25,886 nt of DNA from Botryllus schlosseri (GCA_000444245.1 ATSW01006493.1:1-25886); one strand, 5' to 3'; shown: positions 14,101 to 23,379, counted from the stretch's first letter. Translations and numbers: made by a program. Notes: generated from the letters alone by a model not told the origin.

Positions 14101-17100
14101 TTGTTCGACATACAGTCTGCTTACTCCCCTGACGTCAACGCATCAGTCAACGCGTATTTGAAGCTGGTGATTTTGCGATTTCGTATATTTTTCGTAATGC
14201 AATTTGGCCGATTTCGTCGATTATTGTCTGGCGTTTTCAATCACATTTTTGTAACGTCGCCGTTTTTTCCACGACATCCGCACGTTGACGAAATCCCACT
14301 GTAGGAATTCCGCATAAATTATGCATGCGCGCGCACAGCTGTTGGGGCAGGCCGCTCGTTTTTCGAATGCAAAAAAGGAAAACTGGTACATGCAGTGCTA
14401 TGCGCAGTCCTGACGCTTCGTGTTCTATTTATAGGTGCAGATTCGACCGTGGAGTCTGAGCGACAGCGACTTTGTTATGGACGATTCGGAGACTTTGGAC
14501 CCCCGAAAAACAATATTTGTGGGTGGCGTGCCTCGTCCATTGCGAGCAGGTATTATATTCGAATAAACGGATCATTTCCGAAATGCTCATATCAGCGGTT
14601 CCCAACCTTTTCGTGGCCATGACCCAATTTCCGACCCTTAATTTAGTGAGCTGATTACTAAAATTGGTCAGCACCGTCGCCCAGATTTACTAGTGGCCTA
14701 AAAAATGGTCTGCGATTTCCATGTCGCAAACCACAGGCTTCTATAGATGTTTTTAGCACAGGGGTGTTGTCACATTTGTGTGGATCACATACATTTCCAT
14801 CTGTGAGTTGACGTTTGCTTTCCCAGTATAAAACGCTGAAAATATAACAAGGTATCATAGTCTTGTAATCGATGTATTCTTATTTCAAATATCTTCATTT
14901 CATCGCAACGGTATTTAAGACCATTATAATTTCCGAAATTTTTGCTGACCAATGACTTCCCCCTCGGAATCCGGAACAAATTATAAACTAAGAAATTCTG
15001 GGTAGTCCTGCTAGCAATTATACTCGTTATACTAATTTTTAATGGCAAACGCGCGTCGCTAGCTTGATGACTTATGTGAAGTGTCTGCGGTACGTGGGTT
15101 CCTAGTGAGCCTGGCAGCTGGGTCTCTCACGCGCCAGAAGGAATTCAACCCACACTAATACTGACGGCATGTCTGTTTATCCAGTGCACCATGTCGGCAG
15201 ATAAGATATGCGACCCGCAAAAGGAGCTGAAATACGTCTAGAGTCTAGATTCTATGTTGACTCGCATTGCTGCGGTCCTCGAATGATTCCAGTGTAATTT
15301 TGTGATATTATCTACGTAATTAAATATGAAATCCATATTGGTTGTGGTGTCATTTGGAAAGCGACTAAGCTTGCAAGGCTGTAATTTAGTCGCTCAGGTT
15401 TTACATATTGTGCATCGTCCGTCACATATGATGCTTGTGCACTGTTATTCAAGTTTTGGCTTGGTGGCGCCCTGTCAATTCTTTACCCTCTCAGATAGAC
15501 CAGAGGTTCCCAAATTGAGGTCCGTATGATAGGATCCGCTACACAATGAGAATGCAATCTATATGAAAAACATTGACCGAAACCGAGCGTATGCAGTACA
15601 CAATATAGAAGTTGTGCAATCCAAAACCAAATCAAACATTGATGACTTCATTTCAGCAAGAGAAGTGCACCCATCCCATCAAACACCTACCATACTGGGT
15701 AGTTTTTTACATTTTCTTTCGTTGGTGAGGTTTTACATTGTTCCTATAGTATTCTAAAATTTTGTGGGGCATCAAATATAGATCGAAATAATTGCAAATG
15801 ATTGACCAGGCAAATGTCGAGATGCAAGATGTCATTTGAAGTGCACACAACATACTAGAAATATCTCTTCAGTTTTATCGCTTGTACACCCGCCAAACAG
15901 TGTTACATTTTTCTACACGCTTACACTCATGTTTAGTGGAACTGGCTATGATCATGGATCGATTGTACGGCCATGTGTGCTACGCGGGCATCGACGTCGA
16001 TCCAGAGTTGAAGTATCCCAAAGGTGCAGGACGTGTCGCCTTTGCCGACCAGCAGAGCTACATCGCTGCGATCAGCGCCAGATTTGTTCAACTTCAGCAC
16101 GGGGAGATTGACAAGAGAGTAAGTCATCTGAATGTTGTCTTGTGCTGCACACAGATGTAATCAAGATAGCCATCTCTGGTACTCGAGTAGAAGGTGAAGT
16201 CTCGTGAATTTCTACCTCATTCCAAGTAAAAGCACCATTTACCAAGACTTGTTAACATTACTAACGGAACTAGAGAATGAACCTCTGAGAAGCACTCAAC
16301 TTAGTAGTTTGCGAAAGTAGATTTGGTCTAGGGTTCTCATGCTTTTAACAGTTGATCGGAGGTGGCTTTTATCGGAATTGCGGTGTGACTAATTGCACTA
16401 CAGATTGATGTCACTTTCTAACTTATACACACTCATCGTGACACAAAGGTTATTTCGCTCCATTGGCATGACAATTTTGGTCATAAAATGATGCAAACAT
16501 GAATGCAAATGCTTTCCTGTATCTATATCGCATCATGGAATATGATCGGTGTGGGTTTTCAGTTCAGTTTTGAGATTACTGGTGAAATGACTAGGCCGGT
16601 ATCTGCGTCAAGTTACAATGTCGACCAGGATGGTTTTAGGTGTAATTTAAGTCCATTTGTAGTAAATCCATTCTTCCATAGGAGAAAATCAACTTCAATG
16701 ACAGCAAAGACCAATGAATGACTGTTTTGCCAGCTTTGCTGCTTAGGAAGCTAGTTTGGTTTGAAGAATACCAAGAATTTTAGTTGCGTCCATGATCGGA
16801 GACTTGTAGCTGGAGTCATTGGCGGCGAATAAAATGAAATTAACGAGAATTTTGGTTCCGGCACTGCCACTTACTTAAAACTAGAGTAGGTTGTATCGTG
16901 ACAGCCAAAAGGGTGTGTCACAGGTCTACCCATGTTTTCTTGAATTGGTGATTGAAAATCACGGAGCTATATGATATGTCACACTTGAGGGTTTTGAAAT
17001 TATTTTTAAAATATTGTACCTTCTATGTGTGTCACAGATATACCAATTTAAAATTTTAAAATCTTATAACTGCTAAATATGACTCGTTATCAGATGAGTC

Positions 17101-20034
17101 AGGCACAGCCCTGTTTTGGTTTAGGCTTTATATAACAGTTAAACCCATTGCCTACCAATGCCTGACACAATAGTTGTAAGTGTTTGTAGGATTAGTTTGC
17201 AAGACTTATGCTACTAGCTCAAGCATTATGTTTTTGTCTACGTATGGTTATTTTGTTTTGGCAAAAGTTTTACAGTTTAAAAACTAAGACTGGACTTCAG
17301 AATTTTTAGTAGATGAATTTGACAGTAGATTTAGGACGTTTCCATCACGTTATTACCAGTGAAATTGTCATACCGTCTGGGTGGAATAGCTCCTGGATCG
17401 CGGCAGCTGAATATATTTTCGTAATTTCGCGAGTAACCACCTTCGACATAATCAATTTTTGATACCGCTTGATAGGGTTACCATAGTTTGATATCCTAAA
17501 AAGAGGACACTTCAAAAATCCTTGAGACGTCAGCACTGACAAAAAAAGTGGCGATTTTGAAAAAAAATTCGACCGATAGTACTGAGTTGACTTGAAAAAG
17601 GTCATCGCTTTGACTCACCATGTGATTAAACCGAAACTATGACGTTTTTGGTCGCGTTTTAATCCTTTTTATAGAAAAAGAGGACATTTAGGCGTCCTCC
17701 GAGGATACTTTAATTTATTGAAAAAAGAGGCCAAATCCTCGTAAGAGAGTAATTATGGTAACCCTATTACTTGAGGACTTCTGAAATCTTCATTTTACAC
17801 TCCTGTGTAAAGTAGTATGAAATGTCTTGGAAATTACAAGTGCAATTACTTGTAACTGAGTAAAAAAATTATAGTGTTACCGCTAGTGCTACTTGATTAG
17901 CTAGTAGCTACAACGATTTTATTACTCTAGAAGATTCCCATTGTGCTGACATTAAGCATGCCTCTGTATTCAACAGGTCGAAGTCAAGCCTTACGTCCTC
18001 GATGATCAGATGTGCGACGAATGCATGGGCGGACGCTGTGGCGGAAAGTTTGCGCCGTTCTTTTGCGCCAATGTCACGTGCTTACAGGTAAGCCATCGTC
18101 TTGTCTGGACCGCGTGTGGTTGCTGGAAATCTCTGCGCGACGGTTGAATAATGTATGGCGGATCGGCGTTGCGTTAAGGGTGATGTCAATGTTAGTTTCG
18201 CTTGTGGGATCGATACTGATGTAATTATCTGTGGACCGTGTACTTTTGGGAATTGGATACGCACCCGTTACGTAAACTCAGGCTTTTTTTTACGATTCGC
18301 AGCTTGAAAATCAAGCTCCACTTACAGCAAGTCATTGTTAACATAGTTTTCCTTTACAGCAGGTGGAAATTACCAGTCTATGGAATTATGTTCCACAATC
18401 TGTTTGTCATGACACGTTGACATTTCAGCATTCCGTTCTGTTGCAATATGTGTCCTCCCTTGATATTGCAGTTGACATTGATTATTCAGTACATGCTGGA
18501 CACAATGATATTTCGGTCTGTTTCAAACCAATTTACGTTATGCGGACAGTCTTGTTCACTATTCACGCCACACTGCGTCACGGAAAGCTCATTAGATTAG
18601 TGGCATTTGAGTGCCAGACGCTGTGCAGTCGTGTGTGTGATGTGCGCACGGAAATGAAATATTTATCAGTGCAAAGTGCCGGAACAGTGGAAATTTCAAG
18701 GTGCTCTCTCAGACTGCAATCTTGATGTTGAACTGCCCTGGCAAACACACTGGAATTTTTTAATAGGCCACATTGACACTNGTCTGCTATGTGTGTGCTC
18801 ATTCATGTATATATCCAACTTCTTATAGCACAATGCTCTGTTGCGATCTGTGTGCGCTTTTGCAGTGTGTAAAGGTGCGAATTTGCCATTTCACTACTTC
18901 AACAATTGTATTTTAATGTCTTAATAGCATCACTTGTTATTATGATCAATTNATCATACATTTTGATGTCAATTGCGTAACAGGACTCCACTTNAATGCT
19001 TCATGTATTCGGGNATTTCTTGACGTCATTCGNGATGTGCCTTATGACTTGTGATTTAATGACTTCTTCGAATGAAGAACATTGATGCGGCAGCGAATAT
19101 TGTTCAGGTTACTTAGTTTTTGGAAAAAATGGGAGACAAAAAACATATCAGTGATATATCTCGCAGGACCACGCATGCCCATCAGAATTGCTTAATCGCC
19201 ATGCAAGCTGTATGCAATATCTGTGTCAATGACAAGGCACGTTTCTTCGTTGCCAATTATAAAATCTCCATCTTTTCCCGTGCACAGGGATATGTATGGT
19301 AGTGCGGAGGGGATCGGTAAATTTCCTGATTGGATTCTACAATTAAGCACACTCTGGTCCAAAGAAGAAAATACTCTGAATCGAGTATTACTTGCAATGT
19401 TTAAAGTGAAATAGTCGATTTTTTTGAGTACCGAAATTTGTTAACCTCGCAACTTTCGTAACTTGATTCATCAACGACAAGCATCGTTTCGATGCCTTCT
19501 TCCCTACGTGGGAAGCTTTAAACACGCAACAGGAAACCACACATGTGTGACAAAATGTCATCTGTGTATTAATCGACGGCCGGCATTGTCACAAAGGGCT
19601 GTATCATGGTTATGTTTATGAAAAACAAAATAAGCTATCATCATAATGAACTTGCATTTTCTTAGTCTGGCCAAACACTATATTTTTATATTACATTGGT
19701 CTTGCATGAAGGATTGCCTGCATATTTCAACTGTCTTACAAAATGTGACATGATAATGTGACATTACTTGAACACCTGAGTTGACTTGAATCTTAATACT
19801 TGAACTCTAATAAGTCAGCTACTCCATGTTGCCTAGCCATAGCAGTGATATTCACTGATCCCGATTGTGAATATCATTTTTTATTTATTTTTAACACAAT
19901 CAATTCTCTTATTGCAGTACTATTGCGAGCAGTGCTGGGCCATCATCCATTCTCGCCAGGGCCGCGAATTTCACAAGCCCCTGGTAAAGGAAGGCGCGGA
20001 CCGGTCCCCGAGATCGATGCCGTTCCGTTGGTGA
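7934..20034 (+). CDS. CPEB: CPEB2/3/4 (Orb2)-class RNA-binding protein, 3' part of gene, seven exons
   Basis: Joining 7934-8113, 9049-9138, 13445-13563, 14435-14549, 15937-16118, 17977-18087 and 19918-20034 gives an uninterrupted 303-residue C-terminal product ending in TGA at 20032-20034. Numbering from the first complete codon, RRM1 spans about 46-125 (RNP2 VFVGGL 48-53, RNP1 KGYAFLLF 89-96). RRM2 spans about 154-232 (RNP2 IFVGGV 156-161, RNP1 KGAGRVAF 196-203). The ZZ domain has Cys 241, 244, 249, 258, 263, 268, 271 and His 276, 284, enough for two zinc ions. Family members are cytoplasmic and synaptic translational regulators that bind UUUUA(A)U-like or U-rich 3' UTR elements. The blocks LVVDWPHKAESKSYFPPKG and VELAMIMDRLYG mark the CPEB2/3/4 class rather than CPEB1. 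The N-terminal region and start codon lie upstream of the window. All six junctions keep phase, no in-frame stop occurs, and the gene looks intact. Class assignment is very sure; which vertebrate paralogue it matches cannot be said, and a single invertebrate orthologue is likely. Confidence 0.96.
8114..9048 (+). other. CPEB intron, 935 bp
   Basis: It starts GTACGC and ends TTTTGCAG. AT-rich and CpG-poor. No repeat, RNA gene or open frame of interest seen. Confidence 0.9.
9049..9138 (+). CDS. CPEB: CPEB exon B: middle of RRM1
   Basis: The acceptor is TTTTGCAG and the donor GTGAAC. With the leftover G of the previous exon the first codon becomes GAG, giving EEIQASFRHFGPLVVDWPHK and then AESKSYFPPK, the RRM1 helix 1 to beta 3 region. 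The last base starts the glycine codon of RNP1. Vertebrate relatives have DEITASFRRFGPLVVDWPHK here, so substitutions are few and conservative. The donor lacks the +5 G, so it is weak, but the reading frame and protein conservation fix the border. Confidence 0.95.
9139..13444 (+). other. CPEB intron, 4306 bp, largest complete intron
   Basis: It starts GTGAAC and ends TTTTTTTCAG. The composition is AT-rich and strongly CpG-depleted (4 CpG in 9541-9900). It holds a palindromic TGTACAAT cluster at 12712-12741 and a weak tRNA-like stretch near 9590-9640. No coding exon or clear mobile element was recognised. Confidence 0.88.
12712..12741. repeat. Palindromic TGTACAAT repeat cluster
   Basis: GTACAAT-type units are repeated four times head-to-tail around a perfect centre GTACAATTGTAC, so the block is both a tandem and a near-palindromic repeat. 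It is most likely a small microsatellite-like expansion in the intron. No function can be assigned. Confidence 0.7.
13445..13563 (+). CDS. CPEB: CPEB exon C: RRM1 RNP1 to inter-RRM linker
   Basis: The acceptor follows a T-run (TTTTTTTCAG) and the donor is the consensus GTAAGT. It encodes GYAFLLFQSEVSVQNLINCC, then IKEDNKLYLCVSSPTIKEKP, completing RNP1 (KGYAFLLF), helix 2 and beta 4 of RRM1. LYLCVSSPTIK is a CPEB2/3/4 hallmark. The helix 2 segment NLINCCIKEDN differs from the vertebrate ALIDACIEEDG type, the most divergent stretch within this RRM. It ends on a codon boundary. Confidence 0.96.
13564..14434 (+). other. CPEB intron, 871 bp
   Basis: It starts GTAAGT and ends TTTATAG. No recognisable element. 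Some CpG returns near 14200-14360, but no conserved coding exon is seen. Confidence 0.9.
14435..14549 (+). CDS. CPEB: CPEB exon D: inter-RRM linker and start of RRM2
   Basis: The acceptor is TTTATAG and the donor GTATTA (weak). It encodes 38 residues from VQIRPWSLSDSDFVMDDSET through LDPRKTIFVGGVPRPLRA, then one base of the next valine codon. The segment joins the two RRMs in the V-shaped arrangement known for CPEBs and supplies RNP2 of RRM2 (IFVGGV). Vertebrate proteins read WNLSDSDFVMDGSQPLDPRK at the same place, so the DDSET variation is a small lineage difference. Confidence 0.96.
14593..14715 (+). mobile_element. hAT-like transposon fragment, left end
   Basis: It begins CAGCGGTTCCCAACCTTTTC, a typical hAT terminal inverted repeat, followed by GTGGCCATGACCC-type sequence usual for these short elements. 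No opposing end or clear target duplication was found within the intron. The right boundary is a guess. Confidence 0.55.
15080..15200 (-). mobile_element. Probable tRNA-derived SINE head
   Basis: Read on the minus strand, TGGTGCACTGGATAAACAG resembles a tRNA A box (TGGCGCAGTGGATAAA) and is followed about 35 bases later by GGTTGAATTCC, close to the B box GGTTCGATTCC with two changes at its CG. The box spacing suits a tRNA-like RNA polymerase III promoter. The sequence does not fold as a clean tRNA, and the SINE body beyond the head is not recognisable. Confidence 0.4.
15501..15580 (+). mobile_element. hAT-like transposon end fragment
   Basis: CAGAGGTTCCCAAATTGAGG matches the general hAT terminal pattern CAGNGGTTCCCAA. 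It sits in the same orientation as the fragment at 14593, so the two are not the ends of one element. No right end was seen. Confidence 0.4.
15937..16118 (+). CDS. CPEB: CPEB exon E: body of RRM2
   Basis: The acceptor is CATGTTTAG and the donor the consensus GTAAGT. With the leftover G it begins VELAMIMDRLYGHVCYAGID, continues VDPELKYPKGAGRVAFADQQ, and ends SYIAAISARFVQLQHGEIDK followed by Arg. This is helix 1 to beta 4 of RRM2, including RNP1 KGAGRVAF. Conservation with vertebrate CPEB2/3/4 is near complete (GGVCYAGIDTDPELKYPKGA type). It ends on a codon boundary. Confidence 0.97.
16119..17976 (+). other. CPEB intron, 1858 bp
   Basis: It starts GTAAGT and ends TTCAACAG. It contains a ~290-bp inverted-repeat element near its 3' end (17475-17764) and a short direct repeat beginning TGTGTCACAG in two copies about 115 bases apart (near 16914 and 17029). 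Nothing else is recognised. Confidence 0.88.
17475..17764. mobile_element. MITE with GGGTTACCATA ends and TA target duplication
   Basis: The left end GGGTTACCATA (17475-17485) is the exact reverse complement of the right end TATGGTAACCC (17754-17764), and a TA dinucleotide flanks each side. Inside, AAAAAGAGGACA appears near both ends (about 17499 and 17676). At ~290 bp there is no room for a transposase, so it is a miniature non-autonomous DNA element. The TA duplication fits Tc1/mariner or ISL2EU-type elements; the exact family is not certain. Confidence 0.75.
17977..18087 (+). CDS. CPEB: CPEB exon F: first half of ZZ zinc-binding domain
   Basis: The acceptor is TTCAACAG and the donor GTAAGC. 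Thirty-seven whole codons encode VEVKPYVLDDQMCDECMGGR and then CGGKFAPFFCANVTCLQ. Cysteines at C-x2-C-x4-C-x8-C-x4-C spacing form the first zinc ligands of the CPEB ZZ domain, which packs against the tandem RRMs and mediates protein contacts. MGGR replaces the QGTR seen in vertebrate proteins. Both borders are in phase 0, so skipping this exon would keep the frame but destroy the ZZ fold. Confidence 0.97.
18088..19917 (+). other. CPEB intron, 1830 bp
   Basis: It starts GTAAGC and ends TTATTGCAG. Five single ambiguous bases (18781, 18952, 18994, 19014, 19033) mark lower-quality consensus. The 120-codon open frame at 18363-18725 has no recognised similarity and is read as chance. No mobile element was recognised. 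Confidence 0.88.
19918..20034 (+). CDS. CPEB: CPEB terminal coding exon: second half of ZZ domain and stop
   Basis: The acceptor is CTTATTGCAG after a T-rich tract. It encodes YYCEQCWAIIHSRQGREFHK followed by PLVKEGADRSPRSMPFRW and TGA. Cys-x2-Cys, then His-x7-His, complete the two zinc sites. The family usually ends in a short basic tail with FRW; here FRW is the very end. After the stop no reading frame shows family similarity, so the following sequence is read as 3' UTR. Confidence 0.97.
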   Translation, partial: YYCEQCWAIIHSRQGREFHKPLVKEGADRSPRSMPFRW

Positions 20035-20321
20035 TTCACATGGACATCAGCGAAATCATCTCATGTGTCGTCACGAAGATAGGAACATTTGTTGTGAAGA
20101 TATTGTTATTTTTCTATTTTGTCAAGCTGAAAATTGCTGTTCTGTTATTGCGGANACGTCGGCGTCGGATTATCTTCACCCTTTTTTCTGTGTCTACCAC
20201 TATAATTCCCGCGCTGCCCGCAAGATAACGTACCTTGCGATCGTTTTGTGTGTGTTTTTGGGTGCGAAAATTAATTTTCCGATATCTGGCATGATCAAAA
20301 CGGGACTTTCGACGGGGGAAA

Positions 20322-20327
20322 AATAAA
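20322..20327 (+). terminator. Proximal poly(A) signal AATAAA
   Basis: A canonical hexamer lies 288 bases after the stop codon, followed by a U-rich tract (about 20343-20357, GGTTTTTTCTTTTCTT). It could give a short 3' UTR isoform. No consensus CPE was seen in the 100 bases before it. Confidence 0.5.
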
Positions 20328-21024
20328 GATAGGTATTCATCAGGTTTTTTCTTTTCTTAATTGTGATCGAACGATGCCCTTTCTATCTTCGCACTGTGAT
20401 TTTTGTTACAGGATACGGTGGTCGTCACTGCGTTGTTGTTGTTTTTTCAGAGAAAAAAATAGTTGAAAAAACGTTGGATTTTTACCCGAGTTTGGCATTT
20501 TTAACTTGCCAAGACTTTTTGTATACAAAATTTTCCCGCTGTGCAAAAATGGCCGAACGACAACCAAAGCCCTTTTCTACCTTCATACCGTCGTGCTATC
20601 GTAAACATATTTCAATGATCCACCGCAAATATTACCCCCACCCAACAGAAGACGATAGTTGTGAGGTTTTGGCACCCTGTGAACTGAAAAAAAAACGGTC
20701 ATCTCATTTTGGCAAAGGGTTTATCGAGCTTTTGCGTGGACAAATTTTTAGTAAGGCTTTTTTGTACCCATAACGTTTGCTNTTGTCGTTTTTCTTTCTA
20801 CTGGCATCGTCCTGTGTCGGTGTGGACTAACAATGTATATGCTTCCCGATGTTTATCACCCCCCCATTTCACGGTATGTGTTGACTCGCCAATGCCCTAA
20901 AGTAGGAGCAACCGAGTGGGATCGATCTTGAAACAAAGAAGTAATGTTCCATTGTACTTTTGTTACCGTTACCGTGGTTATTCCCGCCCCGGGCCAAACG
21001 GCTGGCTGATTCAACCCATTTTTT

Positions 21025-21030
21025 TTTTAT
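21025..21030 (+). promoter_or_regulatory. CPE-like motif TTTTAT
   Basis: The UUUUAU consensus lies at the end of a 10-T run in the inferred 3' UTR. It is not close to any AATAAA, so it is less likely to drive cytoplasmic polyadenylation; it could still be a CPEB binding site. Confidence 0.3.
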
Positions 21031-21179
21031 ATTGACCCAATAGCGGATGGACTATGTAGGGTTGTGGACGATAGCGAAAAATTTAACTGTATAGTCGGTG
21101 CGTTATTTTCCGTGCGTTTCCCCTAGTGGCCACAATTTTTTTCCTAATTTTAGTCGAAAAATAGTGCATGAGTTTTGTG

Positions 21180-21185
21180 TTTTAT
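21180..21185 (+). promoter_or_regulatory. CPE-like motif TTTTAT with nearby ATTTA pentamers
   Basis: UUUUAU is followed within 50 bases by ATTTA at 21190-21194 and 21228-21232, forming a small AU-rich patch. No poly(A) hexamer follows closely. It is a possible binding site for CPEB or AU-rich-element proteins. Confidence 0.3.
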
Positions 21186-22217
21186 AGATATTTATTTTTG
21201 CATATCGATAAAAAAGTAATTTTTCTTATTTATTCAGAAAGAAAAAAATTCGCTCTTTGTTGTCATGGCAACCTCTCTTTTTAACTCTATCATGCTTATG
21301 CAGATATCTCTCTCCCTTCTGGTGTAGTTGTGTTTGTAGTGATTTTTTTTTTGCATAACCCCACCCAATGAAATATCATCTACCGATCGGTCTGTGTTGG
21401 TATATTCTACTTTTTTTCTAGAATGGGGTATGATAGCTTGAGTTCATTTTGATTCTTACTTTTGATTGCTGTTTTCGCCTGATCTGCAATAGTCAGGGCA
21501 CCGTCGCGGTTTTGTACGGGAATATCACTGCATCGAGACTTTACTAATCGAGTCTGGTGCGACTGGACTGCACTTGATGTCAAATCATTATTTGATAAGC
21601 ACTTCGTCCGTATCTTGGTGGAAAGTAGACCTCTAAACGTAGTACATCGGCTCGCGGGCCGCGGTCTACCTCTAACGTACTAACCTGTGTAACTTACTTG
21701 TTTACCGCGCTGAAATACCCTTTCGAATGGTAAATTTTCTAGCGACAGCGTATCGCGCGCGTGCGTTAATCACAAAAGCTTACAGACATTGCAATTATTA
21801 ACAGTTTGAACCAGAGTCTGTGGGTAATAACCGCGTTCGCTACGCTGTCGGAGTGCATAATCGCGGGGTCGGGTTTTGTGTGATTTTTTTAGTTGCTGTG
21901 CAATCCTCGAGGTATATCGATTCTTTATTTGTAAACGTGATAATTCTGTGTGCTCTTGCTCTAGATAGAAAAACGGGTTGGGAACCGTTGCAATTCGCTG
22001 TCCCATCACCGCCGTTCACTCCAAGCACTTTCAACCAGTGAAAGCCATCTATTTTTTCATTCAACCCCATATTAAAAGCGAAAAAACTACAAAAAAATAC
22101 GCTTCGTAACCATTAGAGCGACATAGTAATGTAGTATCTAACTCGCACTGTTAGTCCTTCTGCTTCAACACCTGTTTTGTGATTTTCAGTATAGTAAAAC
22201 CCATGACTTAATCATCT

Positions 22218-22252
22218 GGGGCGCGGCGTCGCATCTTGCGGCGACGCGCTCC
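22218..22252 (+). other. GC-rich stem-loop in inferred 3' UTR
   Basis: GCGTCGC (22226-22232) pairs perfectly with GCGACGC (22241-22247) across an 8-base loop. After a 3-base bulge, GGGGC (22218-22222) pairs with GCTCC (22248-22252), allowing one G-U. This 12-pair GC-rich hairpin is unusual in ~40% GC DNA and would be stable in RNA. No known RNA family was recognised. Confidence 0.6.
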
Positions 22253-22370
22253 GAAAAGTAAAAACCATCGAAGATGTAGGATGATTTGTATCAATCAGAT
22301 AAGTTTCGTGCAATACCGTCGTGTTTTCTTAAAAATTTGTGTATGTATGCCATTTCTTTGTATCGCCCGT

Positions 22371-22463
22371 ATCTTTTGGTGTCTTGTACAGGCGTGTTTT
22401 GCCTGCCCGCTCCAAATCGTCGTACGATTTGGCGGTTTTGTGTTTCCGCAAAACACCAAAGAT
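22371..22463 (+). repeat. Nested inverted repeats in inferred 3' UTR
   Basis: An inner hairpin pairs CCAAATCGT (22412-22420) with ACGATTTGG (22424-22432). An outer arm GTGTTTTGC (22394-22402) pairs perfectly with GCAAAACAC (22448-22456). Overlapping it, ATCTTTTGGTGT (22371-22382) pairs with ACACCAAAGAT (22453-22463) with one bulged T. The pieces are compatible with a long imperfect stem or with alternative folds. It could be a structured RNA element or an old inverted-repeat insertion. Confidence 0.55.
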
Positions 22464-23312
22464 GAGTCGCCGATGACGTTTATTTTTCCTTTGAATGTTC
22501 GGTGTTTTGTACATTTAATGTTGGGACGCGATGTGTTGGCGGGATGTTTTTTCATTTTCCGGTGTCGACTTAATCCTGGCGTGATTTTCGCGAGCGGAAT
22601 CCCGATTGGCTTGGCAAATTGGCACGAATTCTGCGAGTTCATATATACAATCCGATTTTTACGAAATTTTTTTACCGCGTTTTACTGCATATTTGGAATA
22701 ACTCTGACCGGCCTCGCGTCCAAGCCTGAAAATTATACTCCGATTGAGTCTCGGCGTGTCGTCTCCCATTGCATTTCGGTGAATATTTGAGGTAGTGCTT
22801 TTTAACTATTTACCCACGTTCTCCTATCTATATACCGCTCATTTTGTGACCGTTTTGTGCATGATTTTTCCAGAGGCGTAGTTTTTAAAAAAATCACAAG
22901 AAAAAAAATCTCGGAAAATGACTTGCGTTGGCCGCGGGGAGCTTTTTTGTTACGATATTTATGTAGTTTGATTATATCATTTTGAATATTAGCATAATTT
23001 ATGATTTCGCACAACGCTGTTCGATTTTTGTATCATTTCTGGTGGTTGTTGTTTTGTAGATCATGGGGTGCGCCCGCCCTGCTTGCAATAGAGGGTCGAC
23101 AATCGAACGCAGTGCCGCGCGATTGCTATTGGCGTTTAGTCTGGTGGGTAGTTGATCCAAACACATGGAAGATGCGAGCTTGCCGATTTTTACTTGTAAC
23201 TTGCCCTGATTACCGTTGGATGCTCCCAATCTTTGTCGGCGCGTGATTTTGAGTTTGAGTCAGCTTTGTATCGGATACGTGATAAACGTAGGATGACCTC
23301 ACCTTGTTCTAT

Positions 23313-23319
23313 TTTTAAT
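23313..23319 (+). promoter_or_regulatory. CPE motif TTTTAAT upstream of distal poly(A) signal
   Basis: UUUUAAU is a canonical cytoplasmic polyadenylation element. It ends 60 bases before the AATAAA at 23380, within the ~100-base window in which CPEs are known to act. If the distal site is used, the mRNA would be a potential target of CPEB-family proteins. Confidence 0.5.
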
Positions 23320-23379
23320 GATGCTAATTACAAAATCATTATTGTATGATATAGAGGAGATAGATTTGTGTATCGGGAT

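Larger units (their letters stand above)
14550..15936 (+). other. CPEB intron, 1387 bp, transposon-rich
   Basis: It starts GTATTA and ends CATGTTTAG. It carries two hAT-like left ends in the same orientation (14593 and 15501) and a probable tRNA-derived SINE head on the minus strand (about 15080-15200), so it is the intron most affected by insertions. Confidence 0.85.

Noticed and set aside
7934-20034. HDV-like self-cleaving ribozyme as in the mammalian CPEB3 intron
   Set aside because: I looked for the double-pseudoknot pattern in the introns and saw no convincing match; the mammalian ribozyme lies in a more upstream intron and is not expected outside mammals.
19800-20228. 142-codon + strand open frame overlapping the last CPEB exon
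   Set aside because: It uses a different frame from the conserved ZZ-domain frame and includes intron and UTR sequence.
20363-20773. 136-codon + strand open frame after the CPEB stop
   Set aside because: Lysine- and phenylalanine-rich product without recognisable motifs; explained by T- and A-runs in a likely 3' UTR.
14593-21990. One long hAT element from the left end at 14593 to the right-like end at 21976
   Set aside because: It would enclose three conserved CPEB exons; the two ends more likely belong to separate insertions.
22071-22076. ATTAAA as a third poly(A) signal
   Set aside because: It is followed by A-rich rather than GU- or U-rich sequence, so it lacks a downstream element.
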